NCBI GenBank assembly: GCA_964036155.1
Contig: OZ038423.1
Location: 45,399,249 to 45,463,248 of the forward strand
Reading direction: 5' to 3'
DNA length: 64,000 bases
From: Diploscapter coronatus
Lineage: Eukaryota > Nematoda > Chromadorea > Rhabditida > Rhabditidae
The first letter of the stretch is position 1. Each line of letters begins with the position of its first letter. Below the pieces are notes generated by a model. The model saw only the letters and a program-made list of their open reading frames with translations. It had not been told where the DNA came from and made no database searches. Positions 48,558 to 60,966 of the stretch are shown in pieces. Position numbers and translations under genes: made by a program.

Positions 48558-50746
48558 ATGTCCCTGAATAACTCGCATACGCCTGACGGCCGTGGAGTTT
48601 TGATTTACAATGGAGAAATGTAAATGTTAAGATTTTATTTTTCATTTAGCTAAAATATTTTCAATGATTTTTTATTTATGCTAATTTTTCAGGATCCTTC
48701 TCTACACGTCGGCCGTCAAAATGTCGTTTTCTCATATCACACATCCGGCCTTGAAGGGGTCAAAAACGGGAGCGTTGTATCTGACAACTCATAGGGTTGG
48801 GATTTTTTTGGATATTTTTCCGCGATTTCATATATCATCTAAAATATAAAATTAACACATTTTTGTTCTAATTACGCTAATTTTGCAGATAATCTTCATG
48901 AACAACAACCACAAAGAGGAGCTAAAGTCGTTCGCGATGCCTTTCCAGCAACTGAGACAGGTCAAACTGGAGCAGCCGTTATTGGCACCGAATTATCTTA
49001 AGGTAAGATTCGAGTTTAGATATACCATAGTTCCATTATTTTAATTTCCTATGCTTCATCATTAATTAAATTATAATTTTAGGGCTCAGTCGTATCTCTG
49101 CCCGACGGTAACTTCGAAGGCGAAGTGGATTGGAAGTTGTCGTTTCCGAAAGGTGGATGCGTCGATTTTGGACAGGCTCTGCTGAGGGCGGCTGATTTGG
49201 GTAAATTATATTTTTATTCTAAATTGAAAAAAAAGGATAAATAAAATGTTTTAATAATTCCTTCATAGTAGGCTGGGGAGCAATTTCTGTCGCAATGTTT
49301 AAAATGCTTCCTATTTTATGCTAAACGACGAATTCAAAGAGGCATCTTAGATTTATAGACAAGTTCTTCTCTCTCCTCTTGGTTGTCTCGGTCAGCCCAT
49401 AGCTGTTTTTAAGAAATCTGATAGTTTCTCCGTAACATTACGCACAATAAACAACGTTCTGGAAAGGTGTGCAATAGGAAAATAAAGCCTGTACGTGTAT
49501 GTAAACAGATATCTTGAATTGATTGAAGTTAAGTCATGATAAAGCTGTGGAAGTTTGTTGGTGGCGAATTATTTTGCGACAGAAGTTATTCCTTGACCTG
49601 ATATAGTTGAGCCCTGAAAATCAAATCTAAATGGTATTTAGTTCAATTGTAAATTCCAAAAGTTAGACCCCTGAGACTATTATGCATCAGTCCGGGGTTT
49701 GAATTTTCTGTAGATTGGTCTTTTGTTCTTAAGAAACATATATTTTCAGCATCAAACTCCCGTCCCGCTTTCGCGCCACCACCATATATGCCTTGTGGGG
49801 GCACCTATTACGTCGCTCCCCCGGCCTATTACATCCCGCCACAGGGCAACTATCAAGGATTCCAGGCTCCGGTTCACGTCTTTTCTGAACAGCCACCAGG
49901 TATATTCTATTCAGAACATAGAATTTTAAAAGCCTAATGTTATTCGGTAGAAAAAACTTGTTTTCTATCTTGCTGAAAATGTAAAGAATCTTTATTTGTA
50001 ATTTACACACTTTTAAATTCCGTTTTTTTCTAATTTTTTCCATTTCAGCCGGTAATGTGTTCATGTACGAAGCTCCACCGCCTTATGCTGGTATTGGACA
50101 GGTACAGTTTTACAATATTTGACGAATTGTTAAGCTATAAAATAATAATGTCTTTAATTACGTGCTATTTACCTTCTATCGCCTTCTCTTGGGGATGTAC
50201 GAAGTTCTTTTGGAGAAAAAAGACGCGAGAAATAGTGTTTAGAACCTGAGTCCTATTGCACCATATTGAGAATGTTAACATACTATCTCTTCTCTTTCTT
50301 TCTTTTCCAAAGGACTACTTTGGAAGAGAATGCAGAAAACGGAGAAAGTACGTTAACATTCCCAATATGATGCAGTAGGATTCGGACTCGGACTCTGCAC
50401 ACTATTTCTCGCGTCTTTTTTCTCTAAAAGAACTCCGTCCATCCCCCTGCCTTCACTCAATTATTTACTACTATCAGAAAACAGAAACAGTAATTTTTCC
50501 TCAGGTTATTCTTTAAAATTACGGTATTGTAAGTTTCAGCCGACCGTCTACCCTGCGGGAGGGTTGCAGTACGCAGGTACGGCACCACCCCCGTATGGCT
50601 TCAACTCGAATGTGGTCGGATATCCGAATGGCGCTCCGTCCCAGCCGGCTCCCAACCCGCACTATCAGAATGTTCCGAACGTGCCCCCACCTTATCCGGG
50701 CCCGAATACAACTCAGCAAGCCGGGCCTCTTCCTGCGAAACATTGA
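48558..50746 (+). CDS. WW-domain-binding protein 2 (WBP2)-like
   Basis: Seven in-frame exons give about 268 residues: 48558-48619, 48693-48795, 48889-49002, 49083-49200, 49750-49899, 50049-50101 and 50540-50746. The N-terminal half matches the GRAM/PH-like domain of WBP2 (MSLNNSHTPDGRGVLIYNGE, GALYLTTHRIIFMNNN, FAMPFQQLRQVKLEQPLLAP, FPKGGCVDFGQALLRAADL). The C-terminal half is Pro/Tyr/Gly-rich with four PPPY motifs (APPPYMP, APPPYAG, APPPYGF, VPPPYPG), which bind WW domains such as those of YAP/TAZ-type coactivators and NEDD4-type ligases. The family acts as a transcriptional coactivator. ATG follows an ACTTTCAG acceptor by seven bases. Confidence 0.92.
50191..50446. repeat. Large, well-preserved foldback in a WBP2 intron
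   Basis: The left arm begins ggggatgtacgaagttcttt and continues through gacgcgagaaatagtg. The right arm ends with the reverse complement (cactatttctcgcgtc ... gaactccgtccatcccc) with few differences over about 47 bp. A second inner pair, gcaccatattgagaatgttaac and gttaacattcccaatatgatgc, extends the stem. The 256-bp element lies within the intron 50102-50539. Confidence 0.8.
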
Positions 50747-51798
50747 ATATCTCTAAATCTCTAGTTTATGGCTTCTTGTAAACTTCATCCATTTGTAAAA
50801 TTCATTCATTTCTAAACTTCATCCAACCATGAAAACCAGGCTAGCATGGGGTAAGACCGGATAGGCTAAAATGTCCAAAAACCCTACTCGATAAACTGAT
50901 AACTCGGAAACAACATGAGGCGCCTACCCAATTCTACCCCCTACTTGCCTATGATAGTGAGTAAAGTTTACAAATGGATGAAATTTATAAAGGTCCTATT
51001 TTATTTCTTCTCTTTAAGACTTGTTTTATTTCCGCTTCTTCCAACATATTTTACTTTTGAAACTTGTGATATCTAACCTTTGACAATTCCTTACATCTTT
51101 TCAAGCAACCGGTATAGAGAGGCTTAGTTCATAGTTTGTGGGCTTTTATGTCTGGGTTACACTATTGCAAAGAAAAGCCTGCGAACTATGAACGAAGGCA
51201 TATAGAGATCTGCTTCCCTTGAATTTGAAATTGTAAATATTTTATATAGCAATTTTCCCGTGCTAGTCCAAAATAAACATTGTCGCTGGTAGATAAATGA
51301 TTTTTAAAAACTCCTACGCATGCCAACAGTAATGTTTGAGTAGGTTGTTCATGTTGATCTTCGCAACGTTTTGAGCCATTCCGACAAGCTTGGGCAATTT
51401 AAATTTTGGCACAGTCAATTTTCTCATATTCTCACATGTATAGTCGACTCTATTTTTTCGCTTCTCAGGACTTGTTTGTCTGAGATGGATTTTCAAAATT
51501 TACCCTTCTGGAACTAAAAAGTTCACTTTTCATCCGAAACAGCTGCGCGAAAATTCGACTTCGATTTCGAAGAAAATTTTTTCAACTTTGACTTCGAAAT
51601 TTTTGAAATTTAAACGCTGTCTTCGAATTAAACAAATTTTTAACTTCACACAGCTCTGACTCACATTCATCCTGTGTTTACAACGTTTCTCATTCGAAAG
51701 ATCGGTCATGGAAAATAGGCGAAATTTATGATTGGCTCGCTGCAAATGGTGAATTCCTGCTGAAAGCGTCGATTTTATTTTGGTGAAGAATTCAGAAG
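50747..51798. other. Intergenic region after the WBP2-like gene
   Basis: It holds the WBP2 3' flank, with an AATAAA near 51272, and a foldback at 51121-51199. Two minus-strand frames (51314-51496, 51530-51805) have no acceptor, domain or signal peptide and are not called. Confidence 0.5.
51121..51199. repeat. Foldback element, family 1 copy 2
   Basis: ggcttagttcatagtttgtg at the left pairs with gcgaactatgaacgaaggc at the right, with ggcttttatgtctgggttac inside. It matches the element at 9253-9352 in both ends and core. Confidence 0.7.
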
Positions 51799-54319
51799 AT
51801 GTCAACAGATTCGCAGGATACGGTAGGGATTCTGGTTTATTGTAAAACTAGCATATTTCGGATTTACTGGTTTAGAAAGCGAAAATGAGTGAATTTTGAA
51901 ATTTGCGGTTTACGAAATCTATATTTCTTTTTAATTTTTGAAATGAATGAGATATTTTCTATTATTGTAAAATTCGCCTTATTCTAAATAAACTTCATGG
52001 ACTTTTGAAATGAAATAAAACTGAAAAGCGAGCTAAATTTTCTAAATTTATGTTTATTAAGCTAGCTTTTTGTTATTTTTAAGAACAAAGACAATTTTTG
52101 AATTATTGTAAACTATTTCTAATAATTTCAGGAGACGAACCAACAGAAAACTACGGCCTCTTACACAGTCCAGGAAGAACCTTTGCCAGGGACTAGTCGG
52201 ACTGGAATTGTAAGAAATTTTTAGAAAACTCCCGAGTTTATTTGAATTTTCAGGGAATTGATCCGAATCCGTCAATCAGAAATGCCCAATCGAAACCGGT
52301 CAATCCGCAAGGTCAACAGGTATATTTTAAGTTATCTGATTTTATATTTAATAAAAGATGGAGTATATATATTTTTTTAAAAAAAGTGGAATAAGACAAG
52401 AAATTCGATATATCCTCTTTTTAATTCAAAATTCCAGATAATTCGAAACCGAGACGACGTTCGTATCGTGGAGACGCCCTTATTTGATCCACCAAGGACG
52501 AGTTCTGGCCCGACTGCGGTGCAGGCTCAGACAAATCAAGGCACTGGGCCGAGAAGCGGTCAGGCAAATTCTCAACAGCAAACACTCCCAGTCAAGGCTT
52601 TGTTTCCCGTGCATACGATTGTAAGATTTAAAAATATTATTTTCTATTTTTTTTATAGAAATTTTGTCTTTTTCTATAACTTTGCATTTATTATTGTCTA
52701 TTTGTTTAAAATTTGTTCTTCTATTTTATTTGATTTAAAAATAGAATTTTTTCTCCTTTTTGAATGATTAAAATATTTTTTAAATCGATTTTGTTTATCC
52801 TTTAAGTTTTCGATTTACAGGGCTCCCAGAACCGCATCACCTTTCGGAGACAGTTCATTCCGTCGAAAAAGTCTAGGTTGTATTCTTTTTATAAAAATAA
52901 CCCAAGAATTTTCAGCACAGCCCCTGCAACGATTCAAAGACAAGGCTCGAACGAGGAAGAGGGTCCCACCGTCAGGCAGCATTTACAGCAGCAGTTAGCG
53001 TCGGGATCGGCATATGTGGAAGGAATTGATTCGGGGTATTTATTATTTCTATTATATTTTATTATTTTTATTTTTCAGAAATCCTGAAGAACGTCACTCG
53101 CCGCTAAAGTCGAAATTCCCGATTTATTCACCGGTATTTTTGTTAATTTATTGTTTTTTTTTTAACTTTCTTGTTAGAAAATGTTGTTTTTACTCATTTT
53201 TTAAACACAATTAAAAATTATATAGATTTTCTCCTCTAAATTTTTGTCTTTTATTTTATTTTTCCCCAGAAAGCCATTCGTTCTCGAGCCTCCTCGAGTT
53301 TGGAGTCGGCAGGATTATTGGGCATTTCTCGGGAGAACGCGAAAGGCCAACCGCTTAGAAAGGCTCAGGCCAGGAAACGATCGGCGGTGATTTTATTTGT
53401 TTATTTTTCATTTTATTACCTTGTAGTTTTCATTTTATTTGTTTCGCCTTTCAGAAATTATATTTTTATATTCCAGCCGATTTTCGCTCCTACCGCTGGC
53501 ACTCACACCGTATCTTCTGTCCCAGTTGACGGAGAGCCAGATACTGTAGCTTCAACGTCACCTGAAAAGTCGACGTCATCCGCTTCCGAATCCGTCGCGG
53601 CAACGACAACCCAACCGAGAACGATGGCGAGTCACACCATGACGATAGTCCAGCCGGGATTCGGTCCCAGAGAGCAAGTGATCTACAAGATCAATCGGAA
53701 ATTGGTAATTTTTCAAATTTCTTCAAAGAAAAATAGAATTTTAAAGACACACTTTTCTGTTGGAGTTGTTTTCGTTTTGAAATGCAAAATGGTATGATTT
53801 CATTCAAAGATTATGCCAGGCAAAAGGTCTATTTTATGGAAAATGTAAATTTTTCAATCTTGAAATAATTATTTTCAGTCGAATTCCGGCGAAAATTCAT
53901 CCGATCAGCCCCACTCAACTTCTATCATTCCTCGTTCCACAAACGCTTCGGTGCAATCCTTGCCTCTGCCTCTGACGAGTATCGCTGCAGCTGAGAGACG
54001 CGCAAATGCGGCTCAAAATATCGGACCCATGTCCAACCGATCTCCAGGTAAATTATATTCAGAAACTATTATTGAGACTAAAAAATATCTATAAAACTAA
54101 GTCACACATTAGAATCCAAGTTATAAAATTTGAGTTGAAGGTCATTTGTATAATAAAGGGGATGGTTTGTACCAAAATTGTGGGGGCTTCCCTCATAAAT
54201 TTTGGTATGAATCACCTCTACCTCAACTTATTTAATTGACCATCATTGACTATAAATCTGGACTAACTTTAGCGCTCAATATAGGGACCATCAAACCAGG
54301 TCTCTTTCACGAGGCGTAA
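51799..54319 (+). CDS. Low-complexity basic protein, unidentified (gene A)
   Basis: Ten in-frame exons: 51799-51822, 52132-52209, 52254-52319, 52438-52620, 52821-52876, 52916-53035, 53079-53133, 53270-53386, 53477-53704 and 53879-54047. A proposed last exon, 54273-54319, ends in TAA, giving about 380 residues. The protein is Ser/Thr/Gln/Pro-rich and likely disordered, with basic patches (KAQARKRSA, RQFIPSKKSR) that could be nuclear localisation signals. No domain was recognised. ATG lies three bases after a TTCAG acceptor. Exon 10 ends in phase 1 while the next strong exon (54918 on) reads in phase 0, so I treat the downstream exons as a separate gene. A missed short exon joining them is possible. 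Confidence 0.55.
54128..54246. repeat. Foldback in the gene A/B interval
   Basis: ggatggtttgtaccaaaatt pairs with aaattttggtatgaatcacc, with weaker outer pairing of ttgagttgaaggtca and ttattttaattgaccat-like segments. It is about 120 bp and non-coding. Confidence 0.5.
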
Positions 54320-54899
54320 ATGTAGACTCTTTAGTCAGCTCTTAATTTTCGACGATAATTGATCAATTATTTGGGATTTTCATAATTGAACGGTACTTAA
54401 TATACAATTCGACGATGCTCTTTTACGTGGTGACATCGATTTTTCTGTATATCCGCAATTGCGCGTCAAATGTGAAGCATTGCTGAAAAAGCGACTTTTT
54501 CGACAATCATTGATACGCTTTCTCTACAAGTTCTAAACAACATTATAAAAACCCTGTGACGCCTAACTTTTATAATTACAATCAAAGTATGATAGGCTTG
54601 TTAAACTCGTTTTCAACAAACATAGATCGGGATCAATCAAAATCTAAAAAATGTTTTGGCTTTTGAAAATCGACTTATTTCACGATTATTTCGAAAGGCA
54701 CGCGATTTTGAAAATTTATCTTTCTTCTAGTCGATAACATATCTTACTCTGGTGAGAAAGTCGGGAAATTCTTAGGACGCCGAAGCAGGATACAAAATGG
54801 GAAGAAATCCAAAGGCAATCCAAGTTGAGATAGGGAAAGCAAGCAGACTGCTGCTATTTCTCTCCACTCTCGCCCAACTTTGTACACATCCTCTGCGTC

Positions 54900-54908
54900 T
54901 TTTCGCAG
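54900..54908 (+). promoter_or_regulatory. Likely spliced-leader acceptor deciding the gene B start
   Basis: A pyrimidine-rich gcgtcttttcgcag precedes TTGCCAAAC and then ATG at 54918. An acceptor nine bases before a start codon is the usual nematode trans-splice layout. It also explains why this exon does not match the phase of the upstream exon. Confidence 0.45.
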
Positions 54909-54917
54909 TTGCCAAAC

Positions 54918-57900
54918 ATGAAGGCGACTATTTTAGCACGAATGACCAATGGACACTCGGTCGGACCGGGGAATTACAACCCGAGGGGAGGACCGAGGGA
55001 GTACCCCGTCTCTGCTGCGGTGCGGAACCATCCTACCGTATCCAGTCTTCTTTCGGAGAACAGAAACATGCTCGAACACTCGGAACAGTTGGGGAGAACT
55101 CAATTTGAGACAGGAAAGGATGAGGTACATTTTTTTTCTTTAAGTTCTTTTATTTTAGAAAATTGATCTTTTTATCTTAAAAAAAGTTGGACTTTTCTTA
55201 TTTTCAGAGCCAATCCGAAAAAGTGCAAAGAATCTTGGCGAACTCGAATAGACAGCAGAGAAAAAAGCAGAATTCGAGAAGTGAAGAGGTCGACTTTTTA
55301 ATTTTTCGTATTTTAAAATTAAATTAATCTTATTTCATTTAAAAAATTTATTTAAATTTAATTTTTCAGACCAACGACGAAGCTTTGAATCACTATTTCG
55401 ACCAACTGTCCCTGGCCCTGTCGCAGAATTCAATCGAACCCTCGAACATGGACATGCATTTGATGAAGATCGGCAATGTCGTTGTCGAGAGTCTCATGGC
55501 TGAGGGCGACTTTGAGTATTATGAGGTAGTATTTTTTTTCTAAATTCATTTATTTTTTACGAGAATGAATCAAATGGGACAAATAGAAAGAGTAGATAAT
55601 AGGTAAAGCTATTAAAGTTAGATAAATCAATGTAATGAAAAGTTCATCCTACTTCTCCATCTTTTTTGCCATTTATTTTATTCTTTTTATTTCTAATAAT
55701 TTAAAAATTCGATTTTCAGGAAGTAGCGACAGAGGACCATACAGGAGAACTGGATGATGATATTCTGGAAAGGCTGCTGACGGGAGTTCCGAAATTCGAT
55801 CTACTTCTTGATAGGGTTAGAAACTTGATCTTTAAAGTTATCATTTTTAAGATATTTATTTTTAAAGATATAAGATTTTGTTTATTTTAAAATGGTTTTC
55901 CTTCAGTACTACGACGCTCTTCCGAACGAAATCGAAGCCAGGGCTGAATTGGCAAAAATGGAAGTCTCCACAAGTCAAATGGTCGTCCCACCTCCGCAAA
56001 AACTCGAAAAAGCCCCGCCCACTGAAGGTCAAAGTCAGGGACCGAACAGTGAACACCACATACCAAAATCAGAACATGCAGAACAAAATGTTAGAACTTT
56101 TTATTTTTTAAGAGAAAGTAAATTAAAAAAACAAACTTGGAAAGGATGATTTTTCAGTTATTCTCTGCGGACCTAGACCTGGATCAGTACCTGAACTTCT
56201 CGACCGAAAAAGACCCGATGTTGACTGAGGGAGTGGAGAAAAGGCCTTCAACGTCGAGTGCAAAGACCGAGCAGGTATCAAATTTTAATTTTCGAAAATA
56301 ATCATTTTTTGATTATGATAAACTGAAATTTGAATATTAGCACTTTTACAATCTGTTTCGAGACCGAATTAATGGAAATATGAATTTAAAAAGAAAATGA
56401 TGATTTTGACTTCAGGAAGAGGACAAGGAAAGCCCCCAAGCTGATATGGATCTATTTGCTTGGTTGAATCAGGTAGATTTTCGATTTGTTAAGTTGATTT
56501 ATTTTAATTTTCAGCAAGATGAAGATGAACTCGATTTGCCCGACGATGATGAAGCCTTCTCGAGCATGTTCAAAGCCGATGGGAAAACGGTAGGGGATTT
56601 TTAGGTTTTAGAAAATCTTACTCTATTTTTAATAACTATCTACGAGTGAAAATATTTTAAAAGGTAAGTTTTAATGCATCGTTTATATATAGATCCCTTT
56701 TACAAAAAAAATCTTTTCTAGCATTAAAAAATGACCTTTACAGAATTCTAAGTTCCAAAATTTCAGCTGAACGAGTACATGGGTGATCTGGGCGACTTCG
56801 ACGCGGGCGATTTGGACATTGGCTCGATCGGCGCCTCGTTCGAGGATCCTACTTCACACGGAGAGCACCACGGGTCCCGACCCGTACCGGGACAAGAACC
56901 AGCCCACCAGCAGCACCATGTCGAAGGGGATGAAAATATGATCAAGGTACGGCAAAAATTTAGTATAATTTTTACTTTAGGGACTTTAGAGTATTTGCGT
57001 GAAGTTTAGAAGATTTTAAAAGAAGACTTGTTGAAATCATCGATTTTTCAGGGAATGGAATATGAAGAGGAAGAAGAAGAGCATAAAGACCACATGGACC
57101 CAGAATTTCTGACTTTCACAGCCCTGGATACGCCCGAAAATGTTCAGCAGGTAGGAGATTTAAGATATTTTTTGAGAAAAAAACGTTTTTATATACCCTT
57201 TTGCCTTTGAGATTTCATATATTCATTTTTAGTACCTCAACTATCAGTGTCAAATGCTCTGCGACGACCTGAACAGAATGCCCGAAAATCAGAAACAGGA
57301 ACATATGAAGGTGACTTTTGTTATTTTTGAAAGAAATTGAAATTTGAAATTTCAGCTGATAGTCTCCCAGCATGAAGACGAAATCGAGAAATCGTACGGG
57401 AAGAAGCTGCAAGTCATCAAAAAGGATATGAAATCTCTGGTTTATGTATGTTTTTTTTCCAAAAGCATAAAGATATGCTAACTTTCTAATTTTAGGCAAA
57501 CGCGGCCCTGGTGGACGAAATTTCGCGACTTTCGCATCGGGTCAATCAGTGCAATGAAGAGAGAAAGTAGGCATTTGGAGTTTATTTATCAAACTCAAAG
57601 ACACGATTTCCTCGTAAAAGTCGATTTTAAAGCTAAATTTTAGACTATTGATTTTTCAAAGTGGATTTTTAATTGTTTTTCAGAGTTCTGGCCCGTCGTC
57701 TGTGTCATCACTTCCGAAATTACATTCGAAGACTTCAAACCGCTAAAAAGAGGAAACAAGAGTTGGAGAGAAAGGCCGCCGAGCTGCATTTGAAAGGCGA
57801 GCAAGGGACCAGTCTGGATGAAATTCGGCAAAGGCTGCTCAGACAGGAGGTCAAAATGCCTCAGGTCGGGGAAAATTTGTTATTTAATTTTTTTAAACTT

Positions 57901-60900
57901 TTTCAAAGATTTCTATGAAAATTATATTTTTGAGGGAAAATTTAGATTATTTTTTGAATACATTGTATAAAAATGAAGATTGTTGAGAAGTAGGAAGTTT
58001 TTCTTTGAAAGAACGATGAACTAAAAATAATCTTTTAGCTCCTTCCCTCCAGAATGGCCTCCTCAAATCGGGAGTTGATGATTAGAGACGAAAGCGAAAA
58101 AGGCGCTATTCCTGAGGAAAAAGCGAAAGTCAAGAAGGGAAGGAAACCAAGGACTCTATTGCAGTCGAACAGAGATACCATGCCTCTTGCGGGTAAATTT
58201 TTGAGTCCGAAAAATGGATGATATTAACCAGATATCCGCTAAAAATGTCTTCAAATTTCTTTCCCAAAATGTTAGATCTATTTTTTAAAAGTTAATTGCG
58301 GTTTAAATATTTTTTTTTAAAATTTGATACTTTCAGCTCTGAAAGCCTTGATGAAGAAGGAAAAAGAGAGGAAGAGATCGAAAACGAAGAAAGAAGAGGA
58401 ACTCCCCTCAACTTCAAAAGAAACCTCGGCAACTTCAGTGGAAACTCCACACAAACTTCCATCGCCTTCAAAGAGGGCTGTTCTGGATTCGAATTCACCT
58501 ACAGAGGAAGAAAGATCACTCCATGCTGAAACGGGACAAGAGAAATCCAATCAGCAGGTATGATATTTGAAACGTTTAATACTAGAGTTAGGTAAATCGA
58601 AAAAGTAGCTTAGACTCAATGAAAAAGGACCCCAATTTAAATAGTTTTACCATTAGAGTATAGAAGTGGTGGGGGAAATCGTAGTCCTTATTCATTGGGC
58701 TTGGGATCCTTTTCCGAGGTGCCCTAGAATTAAGGCCGAGTCTGAGTTAAGAATATTTAGAATAATTAATATTTTAAGAGCTGAAGTTACAATTTACAAC
58801 TTCAAGCTAAAAACATGTTTTGAAAGAATCATTTAGGAAAATTCTTTGAAAAAATAATCAATTTGTTTTCAGAAATCCCGTCTCGAAAGAGCCGCAGCGA
58901 GAGAAGCCCTGAGAAACGCGTCCACGTCAGGCGCTTCTGGTGCATCAACATCGCCGAAAAAAGACGTCACCGAGATTCAGAAGCCCGACGACGACGCCAC
59001 AACAACTCATCAGAATGTCAAGGAGCTGATCCGAGTCAAGATTTCCAGGAATGAAGAGAGACTATCCCAGAATGAACCGGGACTTATTTCAATTTCACGA
59101 GAGACCAGATCCAGTTCCAGGACTTCAGCGCCGGTATAATTTCTTAATTTTATTTTTATAAAGAAATATCTTTTATTAAAAACGTATTTTTGAAGAAAAT
59201 TATATCGTTATTCTAATTGTAAGAAAGATTGACATTTAGAAAAAAAATTTGTTTAAGTTTTAAAAGATATCCTATGGAAAAGTTGATCTTATCTTAGAAT
59301 GAAAAGATCAGAAAAATATGCTTTTGAAAAAGACATTTTATTTTTTCCAGAGCGAAACCCAATCGATTGAAGTTGATCCAGACCACCACCCCACACCGCG
59401 AAAGACCTCTGAAAGAATTGCGAAAAGGCACGGGGAAAACATCGAGGTGAAATTTTTATTTTCCGACCCAGGAAGATTTAGAATTAAAAATTTTCAGGCC
59501 CTGACCCCAAAAAGAACGAGGAATGAGGACTCTGATTCTTTGATAAATGATGACTTTGAATATCAACCGAAGGTGTCGAAGGTTGAAATTTTTCTTTTTT
59601 TCAAATTTTCAAAAGTGCATTCTTTTAATTTTTTTCTGTAAAATTCACCTCTTTCCTATAATATTGATGGTTTTTTAATCTAATTTTACCGTTTTCAGGC
59701 AAGGAAAAGGGTCTTTTCCTCTGGTTCCCAAGAATCCAAGTTCCTGGCCTCTGTTAGAACGAGAAATCGCCAGAAAGTTCCCCAAACTTCGGGAGCAAAT
59801 TCCGAAACAACTTCGGGAGGTGACGCCCTGGAAATGCTAAGAATGGAAGTGGAGTCAGGTATCGAATTCATATTTTTGCTCTGAAGTTTTAAACTGACAT
59901 GGAAAGTGCACAGATTTCGCTGAAATTTACCAAACAGGAGTTTTCGATGACGGGAATGACGATGGTGAAGTCAAGATCCGTCAATTAGGAACAGGAAGCA
60001 GGAAATTGACAAAAGTCCTCAATTCCTCACTTGCATTAATAAGCCTGCAAATTTTCATGCATTTTTACAAGCGAATTTGCCCATTTCTCATACAAAATAT
60101 GAAAAAGGTGATTGCGAATGCCCTGCTTCCAGGTCCTTTTTGACGGATTTTGACTTAACCATCACGATCCCTGTCATTGAAAACCCTTATTTGTTAAATT
60201 TCATCAAGATCTGTGTTCTTCCTTCGTGAGTTTATTTTTATTAGAGAACATGGGCAGATTTCTCAAAGTTGGCAAAAAATGATTTGATCCGCACCCGCCT
60301 CGTCCCACGGGTGCAGCTTTTTTTTTTTTAGAAGTCTGGACATAGTATTTTATAATTAGGGCTAAAACTAAATTTGAGTTTGAGATAATTACGATTTTTT
60401 TTCAGAAATTCAGAGTGGATTGGAGGATTCTATTGAAGTGGAACAAACTTCCAGCCATCTTCAGGCCCAGAGAGAGGAGTGTGAAGTCGATAAGGTGGGA
60501 GTTAAAAATTCGAAAAAAAAAACATTTTTTCTACTAAGTTTTATGCTAATTTTAGTTTTGAAAGAAAGTCGGAATAAATTTAAATTTGAATTTCCAGAAG
60601 AAAGACAAAAGCCGTCGTGTCAGTCAAAGGGAGCTCCTGACAATCCATACAGAGGAAATCATCACGGTTGGAGACTCTGAGGCGGATAATTCTAGGTGAG
60701 AATTAAGGAAAAATTTGAATTTTTAAGGATTTAAAATTAAAATTTGTTAAAGATAAAACTTGAAATATCGAAATTAAGTCCTCGTATGGTAATTTTTATA
60801 GTCACAAGTTTAAAGAATTGCAATTTGAAGACTAGAAATTAAGTTAAAACTTTTCAGTAAGCGATTGACACGATCCAAGAGAAATACAAGATCCGGAGCC

Positions 60901-60966
60901 AATCCAAACCCTCAGCAACAATCACCCAGGGAATCTCTTGCGAGAACAGCGAAAAGGAAGACATAA
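54918..60966 (+). CDS. Large acidic/basic coiled-coil protein, probably nuclear (gene B)
   Basis: Twenty-three exons keep one frame to TAA at 60966, about 980 residues. Exon starts are 54918, 55208, 55370, 55720, 55907, 56158, 56416, 56515, 56767, 57052, 57233, 57356, 57496, 57684, 58039, 58337, 58873, 59351, 59498, 59699, 60406, 60598 and 60858. An acidic stretch (DEDELDLPDDDEAFSSMF; MEYEEEEEEH) precedes a coiled coil (ANAALVDEISRLSHRVNQC, NEERKVLARRLCHHF, KKRKQELERKAAELH). The rest is Ser/Lys/Arg-rich with many basic nuclear-localisation-like clusters (KKEKERKRSKTKK, RLTRSKRNTRS). The NAALxDEIxRL...EERxxLxxRL pattern resembles helices in chromatin-factor subunits such as TFPT, INO80E and TBRG1. 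This is a resemblance, not an identification. Confidence 0.7.
59909..60215. repeat. Long foldback in a gene B intron
   Basis: It has about 90-bp arms. cacagatttcgctgaaattt through gaagtcaagatccgtcaa and gaacaggaagcagg match, inverted, cctgcttccaggtcc through gacggattttgacttaacca and tttcatcaagatctgtg. The element is about 307 bp and lies in the intron 59859-60405. Several substitutions between arms suggest an older insertion than the one at 50191. Confidence 0.8.

Noticed and set aside
51530..51805. 91-codon minus frame upstream of gene A
   Set aside because: It overlaps the start of gene A on the other strand and has no acceptor, domain or signal peptide.
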